Shown: positions 1 through 7,312 of the stretch, one piece after another
How positions within the stretch are numbered: the first letter of the stretch is position 1
Layout: each line of letters opens with the position of its first letter
From: Agrobacterium larrymoorei
GTDB taxonomy: Bacteria > Pseudomonadota > Alphaproteobacteria > Rhizobiales > Rhizobiaceae
NCBI RefSeq assembly: GCF_030819275.1
Contig: NZ_JAUTBL010000002.1
Coordinates: 1,118,501 to 1,182,500 of the forward strand
Length of the DNA stretch: 64,000 nucleotides
Direction: 5' to 3'
Program-made: the position numbers and the translations under genes
Notes under the pieces: generated by a model
What the model was told of the DNA's origin: nothing
Database searches by the model: none
Seen by the model: only the letters and a program-made list of their open reading frames with translations

Positions 1-18
1 TGCGTCCTATAGGACGCA
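1..18. other. perfect 18-bp palindrome at window edge
   Basis: The first 18 bases are fully self-complementary (TGCGTCC-TATA-GGACGCA), giving a 7-bp stem with a 4-base loop. No T-run follows on the plus strand. It may be the terminator or a 3' hairpin of the gene lying upstream of ihfA, which is outside the window. Confidence 0.4.
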
Positions 19-154
19 CGGCGCTTTAACGTAAACCCTTGCCATCATTGCCGTAAATCCCTAAACGATTCTGGAAACATTCCTTGACCGCTGCCGTCAA
101 CGGCAATAGTCTCAGGCGGTTTCCAGAACACAACAGAGATAAGCGCGGGGAAAA

Positions 155-493
155 ATGGCCGGTAAAACTGTGACACGTGCGGATTTGGCCGAGTCTGTGT
201 TTCGCAAGGTGGGTTTGTCCCGAACTGAATCCGCCGAGCTGGTCGAAACCGTCATTGACGAGATCTGTAATGCCATCACCCGTGGCGAGGTGGTGAAGCT
301 CTCCTCCTTCGCAACCTTCCAGATCCGTGAAAAGAACGAGCGTATCGGTCGCAATCCGAAGACCGGCGAAGAAGTGCCGATTTCGCCGCGTCGCGTCATG
401 ACCTTCAAGGCCTCCAACGTTCTGAAACAGCGCATCCTCAAGGCCCATGCATCGCGCAAGGCGAAGCAGAAGACCCAGAAGCCCGGCTCATAA
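155..493 (+). CDS. ihfA: integration host factor subunit alpha
   Basis: This is one half of the IHF heterodimer, a sequence-specific DNA-bending protein of the nucleoid that assists transcription, recombination and replication. The 112-residue product opens with the family pattern ([11 protein letters not shown]) and carries the DNA-arm region with [12 protein letters not shown] and the RRVMTFKAS segment typical of the HU/IHF fold. A Lys/Arg-rich tail makes it slightly longer than enterobacterial IhfA. The ATG follows a purine-rich GCGGGGAAAA stretch. A MerR-type gene lies just downstream, an arrangement common in rhizobia. The family call is secure; alpha rather than beta rests on sequence style and context. 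Confidence 0.95.
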   Translation: MAGKTVTRADLAESVFRKVGLSRTESAELVETVIDEICNAITRGEVVKLSSFATFQIREKNERIGRNPKTGEEVPISPRRVMTFKASNVLKQRILKAHASRKAKQKTQKPGS

Positions 494-658
494 AGAGGCT
501 TCTTTCGACGCTATCCAAGCCCATTCTGATACCTCACTGCTTTTCTTCCTGTGAACATACTTGAATTTCAACCGTCAAGCCGTTGAAATAAAGACGATTC
601 GCATCATACCTTGTCGTGTGTTTTGCAAACCTGTCATTTCGTCGGGTGGGAGTTAAGC

Positions 659-1198
659 GTGGATAAGAGTCCAGACGCCTTTAGAACGATCAGTGAAGTT
701 GCGGACGATCTTGATCTGCCGCAGCACGTGCTGCGTTTCTGGGAAACCCGCTTTCCCCAGATCAAGCCGATGAAGCGCGGCGGCGGACGACGCTACTATC
801 GCCCGGACGATGTCGATCTCCTGAAAGGCATCCGGCATCTGCTTTACGATCATGGATACACGATCAAGGGCGTGCAGAAACTTCTCAAGACCAATGGAAA
901 CCGCTTCGTCGCGGCCATCGCGTCTGGCGACATGGCGACCATGGAAGCCATCATGGCTGCCAGCGGAGAGAAGCAGACCGCGGAGCCGCGCGTCGTGCAG
1001 CCGGACGAAGACGAAGTGGTAGGTCGCCCCAAGGCGAGGCCGAGCGGCCGCTTCTTTGGCTTCGGCGGAGGATCATCCGACGACACGCCGGAAATTTCCA
1101 TCGGCAAATCCAGCATCAGCAAGGATGATCGCGCCCTGCTGCAGGAGGCGCTCTTCGACCTTCTGGAATGCAAGCGCCTGCTCGATCAGGTGCGTTAA
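659..1198 (+). CDS. MerR family transcriptional regulator
   Basis: This is a predicted DNA-binding regulator. The N-terminal half is a MerR winged helix-turn-helix: [12 protein letters not shown], then [15 protein letters not shown], then [12 protein letters not shown]. The C-terminal part is low-complexity and acidic, ending in a conserved-looking helix ([16 protein letters not shown]). No metal-binding cysteine cluster of the MerR/ZntR type is visible, so an organic or protein signal, or none, is likely. I chose the GTG at 659 (179 residues) because GGGTGGGAG lies about 7 bases upstream. An upstream TTG at 611 would add 16 residues that do not resemble the family. It follows ihfA by about 165 bp. 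Confidence 0.88.
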   Translation: MDKSPDAFRTISEVADDLDLPQHVLRFWETRFPQIKPMKRGGGRRYYRPDDVDLLKGIRHLLYDHGYTIKGVQKLLKTNGNRFVAAIASGDMATMEAIMAASGEKQTAEPRVVQPDEDEVVGRPKARPSGRFFGFGGGSSDDTPEISIGKSSISKDDRALLQEALFDLLECKRLLDQVR

Positions 1199-1384
1199 AC
1201 GGCCAGCGGACGCATAGCGAGCGGCGTTCTCCGTGACAACCGCTGCCACAGACGTCTCAGTTTTGGCTTGTGAGAGAGTTGTGGATAACGCCGCGACTCT
1301 CCAACGCAGATCGAATTTATCTCAAATGCCAACCTTTCGGAAACTCCTTCAGCGGATAATGCCCGCCTGAAAAGGAGTTGTTCT

Positions 1385-2095
1385 GTGAGCAAGAGAAAAC
1401 CTTCAAACCGCCGCGCCTCATCCAAGTCCAAGGGTGGAAGCGTCTGGTCCTGGTTGATCCTGTTTGGCGTGGCCGTCGGCGGGATTCAGGCCTATGAGCA
1501 TCGCGACACCCTGTTGCCGAAGATGAAGAACGTCGTTGCCTCGACGTCCAAGAGCAGCGCACCCGCAACCCGCGAAATGGCTTCTGCCAAGCCTCAGTCC
1601 GTGCAGAAGCCGACGCAAACCGTTGCCCTGCCAACATCTGGTGCACCCGTTCCACCACGCTCGATCGCCATGGTGGGTTCGCCGGCAGGTGCCGGTCAAT
1701 TGCCTCCCGCAACATTGCCTTCGCCAAAGCCGCAGGTGGAAAATGTTTCGCTTGGCGCAAAGCCCGGCACCTTCGCCTTTTGCGGACGCTCGGGCCTCAA
1801 CAACTGCGTCATGGATGGCAGCACCTTCTGGATGAAGGGCGTGAAGATGAAGCTTGCCGGCATCGAGGTGCCGCAGACGGATCAGGCGCGCTGCATGGAA
1901 GAGCGCGCCCGCGGCTTCACCGCCAAGGTGCGACTGCGCGATATGCTCAATTCCGGCAGCTTCCAGGTGGCGGCTGGCGGCCAAGGTGCCGAAGTAAAAG
2001 CAGTGTCCAGGTCAGGCATGTCCTTTGCCGACCAGCTGATTCGCGAAGGGCTTGCACGTCGCGCTGGTTCCCCAAGCCCATCATGGTGCGGTTAA
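1385..2095 (+). CDS. membrane-anchored thermonuclease-like protein, probably non-catalytic
   Basis: This 236-residue protein starts with a basic segment and one membrane helix (WSWLILFGVAVGGI, about residues 21-34). A Pro/Ala/Ser-rich linker follows, then a domain resembling the staphylococcal nuclease fold from about residue 135: CVMDGSTFW, KLAGIEVPQ, ERARGFTAKVRLRDML and FADQLIREGLARR. The usual active-site pattern (DGDT, then RLxxIDxPE) reads DGST and KLAGIEVPQ here, so key acidic and basic positions are changed and nuclease activity is doubtful. The start is GTG after an AAAGGAG-like site. It sits between a MerR gene and tRNA-Leu. The role is unknown. Confidence 0.72.
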   Translation: MSKRKPSNRRASSKSKGGSVWSWLILFGVAVGGIQAYEHRDTLLPKMKNVVASTSKSSAPATREMASAKPQSVQKPTQTVALPTSGAPVPPRSIAMVGSPAGAGQLPPATLPSPKPQVENVSLGAKPGTFAFCGRSGLNNCVMDGSTFWMKGVKMKLAGIEVPQTDQARCMEERARGFTAKVRLRDMLNSGSFQVAAGGQGAEVKAVSRSGMSFADQLIREGLARRAGSPSPSWCG

Positions 2096-2157
2096 TTCAA
2101 TTCCCCATAGACATGCAGTTGACCGGATGCGGTGACGCTGTGTAGATGGAAATGCAA

Positions 2158-2239
2158 GCGGGCGTGATGGAATGGTAGACATACCGGACTTAAAATCCGG
2201 AGCGAAAGCGTGCGGGTTCGAGTCCCGCCGCCCGTACCA
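2158..2239 (+). tRNA. tRNA-Leu (UAA anticodon)
   Basis: The sequence folds as a class II tRNA. The 7-bp acceptor stem (GCGGGCG with CGCCCGU) includes one G-U pair. The anticodon stem CCGGA/UCCGG carries the loop CUUAAAA with anticodon UAA. There is an extended variable arm (GAGCGAAAGCG), a T-arm with GGUUCGAGUCC, and an encoded CCA end. It ends 5 bases before the stop codon of the convergent trkH gene. Confidence 0.96.
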
Positions 2240-2244
2240 AATCT

Positions 2245-3705
2245 TCAGCTTCTCCAGAACAGCGGCATCAGCAACACGAGCACGGTCAGGATTTCCAGAC
2301 GGCCGAGCAGCATCATCAGCGAGAGCAGGTAAAGTGCTGGATCGCTGATAGTGGAGAAGTTGCCGGCGGGTCCAATGATCGGACCGACACCGGGGCCGAC
2401 ATTGGCGAGCGATGTGGCCACGCCAGATGTTGCAGTCAAGAAGTCATAGCCCATGGCGCTCATCGCCAGGCTGCCGGCGATCCACAGAGCGATGAAACAG
2501 CCGAGGAACAGGAAGACGTTGCGGATGGTTTCGGCATCGACGACCTGCGCCCCATAGCGCACCGGATAAACCGCATCCGGATAAATCAACTTCCGCAAGC
2601 CGGTTTTCACCACATTATAGACGATGACGAAGCGGTAGGCCTTGATGCCGCCAGCCGTCGAGCCGGAGCAGCCACCCATGAAGGTGGCGAAGAAGGCGAC
2701 GACCACGACGAAGGGACCCCAGAGCGTATAATCATCGCTGGCGAAACCGCCGGTCGAAAGGATCGACGTCATGTTGAAAAAGGAATGGCTGAGCGCGATG
2801 GGAAGCGCCACCCCATTGTTGATATGGTGATAGATGCCGACCGCAAGCGATATGGCACAGAGGTAGCCGATGAACACGCGGATCTGCGGGTCGTAGAGGA
2901 TATCCATCCTCCGGCGAACCGCGAGCAGGATCATCACGGAAAAGGGCAGGCTACCAAGGATCAGAAAGAACGTCGCGATCCACAGCAGTGCGACATTGTC
3001 ACCGAAATATCCGAAGGAGGCGTCATGGGTGGAGAAGCCGCCCGTCGCAACCGCTGACATGGCGTGATTCACCGCATCGAAATGGGTCATGCCGGCAAAG
3101 TCGAAGGCGACCGCGCAGGCAATCGTCATGACCACATAGATGCCGACGAAAGCCCTGGTAAAGCTCGCCAGCCGTGCGAAGGGCCGGTCGCTGGCCGTGT
3201 CGGACGACTCCATCCGAAAGAAGGTCATGCCGCCCACGCGCAGCAGCGGCAGGATGAAGAGACCGAGCGCCACGATACCGATACCGCCAAGCCAGCAGAG
3301 AAGTGATCGCCAGATCAACAGACCCTGCGGCGCATGGTCGAGACCGGAAATGGCTGTAGCGCCGGTGGTGGTGATGGCCGACACGGACTCGAACAGGGCT
3401 TGGCCGAATGTGAGGTCCAATTCCGATAGATAAAGAGGCACGGCGCCGACGAGCGAGAAGACCACCCATAAGAGATTGACCAGGAGAAAGCCGAAGCGCT
3501 TGTTGAAGGTCGGCATCGGTCCTCGTGTGGCGAGCGCGCATGCCAGCGCAAAGCCGCCGCACATGAAGCCGGAGGCGGCAAAGACGATCCAGTCATTATT
3601 GCCGTAATAGAGGTCCGTCATGGCTGGGACGAACATCGAAGTTGCCATGTAGAGGCCGAAGATCGACGTAATATAGACGACTGCGCGCAGGAGATTGGCG
3701 TTCAA
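2245..3705 (-). CDS. trkH: Trk/Ktr potassium uptake membrane subunit TrkH
   Basis: This is an integral membrane potassium-translocating subunit that works with the cytoplasmic NAD-binding TrkA, which is not in this window. The 486-residue protein has multiple hydrophobic helices and the family's repeated pore loops: SAITTTGATAI, SAVATGGFST, TSILSTGGFAS and ATSGVATSLANVGPG. The open frame runs about 190 residues further upstream, but that part is antisense to the threonine dehydratase gene and is not TrkH-like. I start at a TTG (3705) with AAGG about 10 bases upstream, giving the N-terminus LNANLLRAVVYITS. It is divergent from the dehydratase gene and convergent with tRNA-Leu. Confidence 0.9.
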   Translation of the reverse strand: MNANLLRAVVYITSIFGLYMATSMFVPAMTDLYYGNNDWIVFAASGFMCGGFALACALATRGPMPTFNKRFGFLLVNLLWVVFSLVGAVPLYLSELDLTFGQALFESVSAITTTGATAISGLDHAPQGLLIWRSLLCWLGGIGIVALGLFILPLLRVGGMTFFRMESSDTASDRPFARLASFTRAFVGIYVVMTIACAVAFDFAGMTHFDAVNHAMSAVATGGFSTHDASFGYFGDNVALLWIATFFLILGSLPFSVMILLAVRRRMDILYDPQIRVFIGYLCAISLAVGIYHHINNGVALPIALSHSFFNMTSILSTGGFASDDYTLWGPFVVVVAFFATFMGGCSGSTAGGIKAYRFVIVYNVVKTGLRKLIYPDAVYPVRYGAQVVDAETIRNVFLFLGCFIALWIAGSLAMSAMGYDFLTATSGVATSLANVGPGVGPIIGPAGNFSTISDPALYLLSLMMLLGRLEILTVLVLLMPLFWRS

Positions 3706-3795
3706 AAAAATCAAACCTTGATCGAGTACCGCGTACCGAAGTGGCGCAAAGAGTCTTTGTGTCGGGCCTGTTCCTATGGCATAGCGGGTGCCATC

Positions 3796-5070
3796 GTGAA
3801 TTTCAATGGATTGAAAATCGTGGACAAACTGCTTGTAGAAGCCGCACGGCGAGAAGTTCGGGAAATCTTTCCCGAGACGCCGTTGCAGTTGAATGAACAT
3901 CTCAGCCGCCGGTATGGAGCCGAGATTTGGCTGAAGCGTGAAGACCTCACGCCGGTTCGTTCCTACAAGATTAGAGGCGCGTTCAATTTCCTGCGCAAGG
4001 CCGTTGCCGGTGCCGGCAAAGAGAAGATCTTCGTCTGTGCGTCCGCCGGCAATCATGCCCAGGGCTTTGCTTTTGCCTGCCGTCATTTCGGCGTGAAGGG
4101 CGTGGTGTTCATGCCAGTCACCACACCGCAGCAGAAGATCGACAAGACCCGCATTTTCGGCGCGGAGTTCATCACCATCAAGCTGATCGGCGATATCTTC
4201 GACCAATGCTATGCGGCAGCCCGTGCCTATGTCGAAGAGAATGATGGCTACATGGTGCCACCCTTCGACCATCACGATATCATCGAAGGCCAGGCTACCG
4301 TTGCCGCTGAAGTGATGGATCAGCTTCCGGACGGTGCGAAGCCCGATCTGGTGGTGATGCCGGTTGGCGGTGGCGGTCTTGCGGCAGGTCTCACGGGGTA
4401 TTTTGCAGGTATCGTTGCGCGAAACAATTTCGTCTTTTGCGAACCGGAAGGTGCGCCGAGTCTGAAGAAGAGTCTTGAGGCGGGCGAAGCCGTCACGCTA
4501 AACAAGGTGGATAACTTCGTCGATGGTGCAGCCGTCGCCCGTATTGGCGATCTCAACTTCCAGGCGCTTAAGGATTTCCCGTCCGAACAGGTCGAACTGA
4601 TCCCGGAAAATGCCATCTGCGTCACCATCATCGATATGCTCAATCTCGAAGGTGTGGTGCTGGAGCCCGCGGGCGCATTGTCGATTGCAGCGTTGGAAAA
4701 GCTCGGCCGCGAGAGGCTGGAGGGCAAGCGCGTCATCTGCGTCGTCTCCGGTGGCAATTTCGATTTCGAGCGTCTGCCGGATGTGAAGGAACGCGCCATG
4801 CGTTTCACAGGGGTGAAGAAGTACTTCATCCTGCGTCTTCCGCAGCGTCCAGGCGCGCTTCGTGACTTCCTCAACATGCTCGGTCCGGATGATGACGTTG
4901 CGCGCTTCGAGTATCTGAAGAAATCGGCGCGCAACTTCGGTTCGATCCTGATTGGCATCGAAACCACCTCTCGCGAGAATTTTACCACTCTGTTCGAGCG
5001 TTTCGAGGCGGCAGGGCTCGGCTATGAAGATATAACCGAGAACGAAATCCTCGCGAACCTCATTATCTGA
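3796..5070 (+). CDS. ilvA: threonine ammonia-lyase (threonine dehydratase)
   Basis: This PLP enzyme converts L-threonine to 2-oxobutanoate and ammonia, the first step towards isoleucine. The PLP-binding lysine is in RSYKIRGAFN (about residue 58), with SAGNHAQG substrate binding and the glycine-rich phosphate loop PVGGGGLAAG. A C-terminal ACT-like regulatory domain (YFILRLPQRPGALRDFL) suggests allosteric control. At about 424 residues it matches the shorter single-ACT form. The start is uncertain: GTG 3796 and GTG 3820 both fit, and neither has a strong ribosome-binding site. It is transcribed away from trkH. Confidence 0.88.
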   Translation: MNFNGLKIVDKLLVEAARREVREIFPETPLQLNEHLSRRYGAEIWLKREDLTPVRSYKIRGAFNFLRKAVAGAGKEKIFVCASAGNHAQGFAFACRHFGVKGVVFMPVTTPQQKIDKTRIFGAEFITIKLIGDIFDQCYAAARAYVEENDGYMVPPFDHHDIIEGQATVAAEVMDQLPDGAKPDLVVMPVGGGGLAAGLTGYFAGIVARNNFVFCEPEGAPSLKKSLEAGEAVTLNKVDNFVDGAAVARIGDLNFQALKDFPSEQVELIPENAICVTIIDMLNLEGVVLEPAGALSIAALEKLGRERLEGKRVICVVSGGNFDFERLPDVKERAMRFTGVKKYFILRLPQRPGALRDFLNMLGPDDDVARFEYLKKSARNFGSILIGIETTSRENFTTLFERFEAAGLGYEDITENEILANLII

Positions 5071-5136
5071 TCGGATGCATCATCAGGTGGGGCGGGCTAA
5101 AGCCGCCCCGCGCAGAGACAACAGGAAGGGTAAAGC

Positions 5137-5445
5137 ATGGCCTCGTTCTTCTCGAAACTCTTTTCCGGCTTCGGTGCCGCGCAGTCGGACGCGCCGAAGA
5201 AGGCGGAGACATCTGAACCGCACCAGCACGGCGAGTATACCATTTATGCAACGCCGATGAAGGAAGGGGCGCAGTACCGCCTGGCAGGCCGTATTGAAAA
5301 GACGGCTGGCGACGAGGTACTCGTGCATGAGTTCGTTCGTGCCGACGTGTTCACCAGCATGGATGATGCGGTGGAGTGCACGGTACGCAAGGCCAAGCTG
5401 ATCATCGACCAGAACGGGCCGCATCTGTTTGCTGACAAAAAATAA
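5137..5445 (+). CDS. HlyU family protein
   Basis: This 102-residue soluble protein resembles the HlyU family, named after a Vibrio haemolysin activator but widespread in rhizobia as a short conserved protein of unclear function. The N-terminus (MASFFSKLFSGFG) is amphipathic. The core (YTIYATPMKEGAQYRLAG) and LVHEFVRAD are the recognisable family segments. AGGAAGGG precedes the ATG. It follows the dehydratase gene by 66 bp, with a GC-rich hairpin (5089-5109, no T-run) in the gap, and is closed by a strong terminator. I do not infer that it regulates a toxin here. Confidence 0.75.
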   Translation: MASFFSKLFSGFGAAQSDAPKKAETSEPHQHGEYTIYATPMKEGAQYRLAGRIEKTAGDEVLVHEFVRADVFTSMDDAVECTVRKAKLIIDQNGPHLFADKK

Positions 5446-5470
5446 CGGCCGCGACAAGCGCGACCGTTCA

Positions 5471-5500
5471 AGCATGCTGCATAAAAATGTGCAGCGGTTC
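5471..5500. repeat. decayed copy of the GCATG...AGCGGTT palindromic repeat
   Basis: This reads GCATG, then AAAATGTGCAGCGGTT, matching the core of the repeats at 37285 and 50915, but the closing arm has been lost. It lies in the 3' region of hlyU just before the terminator. Confidence 0.35.
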
Positions 5501-5506
5501 GGAAGA

Positions 5507-5530
5507 AGCGGCCAGATGGGCCGCTTTTTT
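5507..5530 (+). terminator. intrinsic terminator after hlyU
   Basis: A 7-bp stem AGCGGCC/GGCCGCT with a short loop is followed by six Ts. The T-run overlaps the stop codon of the convergent azoR gene, so the two 3' ends share sequence. Confidence 0.85.
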
Positions 5531-6143
5531 ATGCGGCCTTGGCCAGTTCTTCGACCTTGGCATTGGCAGCAGCAATAGCCTTTTCGGCAGCTTCCGGACC
5601 GAACGCCAGACCTTCGATACGGATGACTTCGACATCGGTCATGCCCATGAAGCCAAGAACCGTCTTCAGGTAGGGCACAGCATGCTCAAGCGACGCGGCT
5701 GGACCTTCGGAGTAGACGCCAGCAGCGGACAGAACGATGTAGACCTTCTTGCCGGTTGCAAGGCCGGTCGGACCGGACTCGGTGTATTTGAAGGTCATGC
5801 CGGCGCGCGCGATGTTGTCGATCCAGGACTTCAGACCTGAGTAGATCGAGAAGTTGATGAGGCCGGTGCCGATGACGACGGTGTCGGCGTCCATCAATTC
5901 GGCTACGCGCTTGTCGGAGTAGTCGGCGGCAGAGGCCTCTTCCGGGGTGCGCTGTTCGGCGGGCTTGCGAATGGCAGACGTGGTGACCGAATCGAGATGC
6001 GGGATTGGGTTCTGACCCAGATCGAGATGCGTGATCGAGCCGTTCGACTGTGCCTGGATCTTGTTGGCAAGGTCGGATGCGAACTTGTTGGAAAGCGATT
6101 CATCGCCGCGTGGGCTGGAGGTGACGAGCAGGATCTTCGACAT
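5529..6143 (-). CDS. azoR: FMN-dependent NADH azoreductase
   Basis: This flavodoxin-fold oxidoreductase reduces quinones and azo compounds using NADH and is usually counted as a detoxification enzyme. The 204 residues begin with the flavin phosphate-binding segment (KILLVTSSPRGDESLSN) and contain the family blocks GLINFSIYSGLKSWIDNI and VLSAAGVYSEG. The frame extends 47 codons further upstream, but the ATG at 6143 with GAGG about 5 bases before it gives the standard start. It is divergent from a LysR gene with a palindrome in the shared intergenic region, so LysR control is likely. Confidence 0.93.
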   Translation of the reverse strand: MSKILLVTSSPRGDESLSNKFASDLANKIQAQSNGSITHLDLGQNPIPHLDSVTTSAIRKPAEQRTPEEASAADYSDKRVAELMDADTVVIGTGLINFSIYSGLKSWIDNIARAGMTFKYTESGPTGLATGKKVYIVLSAAGVYSEGPAASLEHAVPYLKTVLGFMGMTDVEVIRIEGLAFGPEAAEKAIAAANAKVEELAKAA

Positions 6144-6211
6144 TGGCGCCTCATTGTGAGTCTTGGGAGGGTTAAACGGGACAAACCCGCTTTGTTGCGT
6201 GATATATTCGC

Positions 6212-6234
6212 CAGTTTTGCCATCAAGAAAACTG
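6212..6234. promoter_or_regulatory. candidate LysR operator between azoR and the lysR-type gene
   Basis: A perfect inverted repeat, CAGTTTT-N9-AAAACTG, contains a T-N11-A core as expected of a LysR box. It lies 69 bp from the azoR start and 41 bp from the regulator start, so it could control both divergent promoters. The assignment is inference from position and symmetry. Confidence 0.6.
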
Positions 6235-6274
6235 TGATAATCTGAAATTAAGCTATCGATAAAATGGATGGGAC

Positions 6275-7231
6275 ATGGACGCAAACCCGACCCTTGACCA
6301 GTTACAGGTTTTCCTGACCGTCGCCGAAACCGGAAGCTTTTCCGCCGCTTCGCGCGTGCTCAACCGCGCCCAGTCGGTCGTCAGCTACACAATCGCCAAT
6401 CTCGAGGCGCAGCTTGAGGTCAGCCTTTTCGAGCGCAGCGGCCGCCAGTCGAAGCTCACCGACGAGGGCCGCGCCATGCTGGAAGACGCGCGAAGGATTG
6501 TTGCCGGATTGCAGGAAATGCGATCACGCGCCAAGGGGCTGAAACAGGGCTTGGAGGCGGAAGTCTCGCTCGTTCTCAGCACCATGGTTCCAGCCGAGGC
6601 CGTGGTCGAGGTTCTGCGCGAGTTCCGCAAGGAATTCCCAACCGTGTCGCTCACCCTCAATGTCGGCGAGTTGGGTATGGTTATGGATATGGTCAGAAGC
6701 CGAAAGGCGCTGATCGGTATTGGCGGGGCAGTCTCGCAGCAGGATGACGGTCTGGTCCTCGAAAAGATCGGCCATTCCTTCATGGTGCCGGTTGTCGCCA
6801 GTGACCACGCCCTGGCAAGATTGCACCGCCCGGTGACACTTGCCGATGTCCGTGAAGAGGTGCAGATGGTGGTGATGGACATGTCGGGGCTGACCAACGG
6901 TCGCGACTTCAATGTCCTGTCCTACAAGACATGGCGGGTTAGCGACATCGCGACGAAATATCAGTTGATCAAGGGTGGTCTTGGTTGGGGTGGACTGCCC
7001 GCATCGCTGGTCAGGACCGATATCATGAATGGCAGTCTGAAGGTGCTCGACCTCGATGCTTACGAACTCGGCGAGTATCCGCTGTATTCTTTGCGAAAGG
7101 CCGATACGCCTGCCGGTCCGGCAAGCCAGTGGCTGATCGATGGCTTTGAAAAACGCCTATCGAAATGCCCGGACAATAAGAGCTTCCTGAGCGCTGTGCG
7201 CCCGATGCCCTTGAAAGATGCCGCCGAGTAA
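6275..7231 (+). CDS. LysR family transcriptional regulator
   Basis: This 318-residue regulator has the LysR winged helix-turn-helix at residues 5-65 (LDQLQVFLTVAETGSFSAASRVLNR) followed by a periplasmic-binding-protein-like effector domain. The effector half (VSLVLSTMVPAEAVVEVL onward) is typical in length. It is transcribed away from azoR across about 130 bp holding a symmetrical operator-like site. I infer that it regulates azoR and itself, with the inducer unknown. Confidence 0.92.
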   Translation: MDANPTLDQLQVFLTVAETGSFSAASRVLNRAQSVVSYTIANLEAQLEVSLFERSGRQSKLTDEGRAMLEDARRIVAGLQEMRSRAKGLKQGLEAEVSLVLSTMVPAEAVVEVLREFRKEFPTVSLTLNVGELGMVMDMVRSRKALIGIGGAVSQQDDGLVLEKIGHSFMVPVVASDHALARLHRPVTLADVREEVQMVVMDMSGLTNGRDFNVLSYKTWRVSDIATKYQLIKGGLGWGGLPASLVRTDIMNGSLKVLDLDAYELGEYPLYSLRKADTPAGPASQWLIDGFEKRLSKCPDNKSFLSAVRPMPLKDAAE

Positions 7232-7275
7232 AGGTTTCTCCCCGTTCAACAGGGAACCGAACATCAGCACAGCTG

Positions 7276-7307
7276 AAAAGTGGCGGCGACAAAACTGCCG
7301 CCGCCAC
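7276..7307 (-). terminator. intrinsic terminator of cpdB
   Basis: Read on the minus strand, a 9-bp stem GTGGCGGCG/CGCCGCCAC is followed by TTTT, just past the cpdB stop codon. Confidence 0.75.
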
Positions 7308-7312
7308 AACCA

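Noticed and set aside
3706..4275. A 190-codon upstream extension of trkH on the minus strand
   Set aside because: It lies antisense to the threonine dehydratase gene and has no resemblance to TrkH; the TTG at 3705 has a suitable ribosome-binding site.
5089..5109. Terminator after the threonine dehydratase gene
   Set aside because: The GGGGCGG/CCGCCCC hairpin has no T-run and ends just before the hlyU ribosome-binding site; I treat it as an RNA hairpin only.
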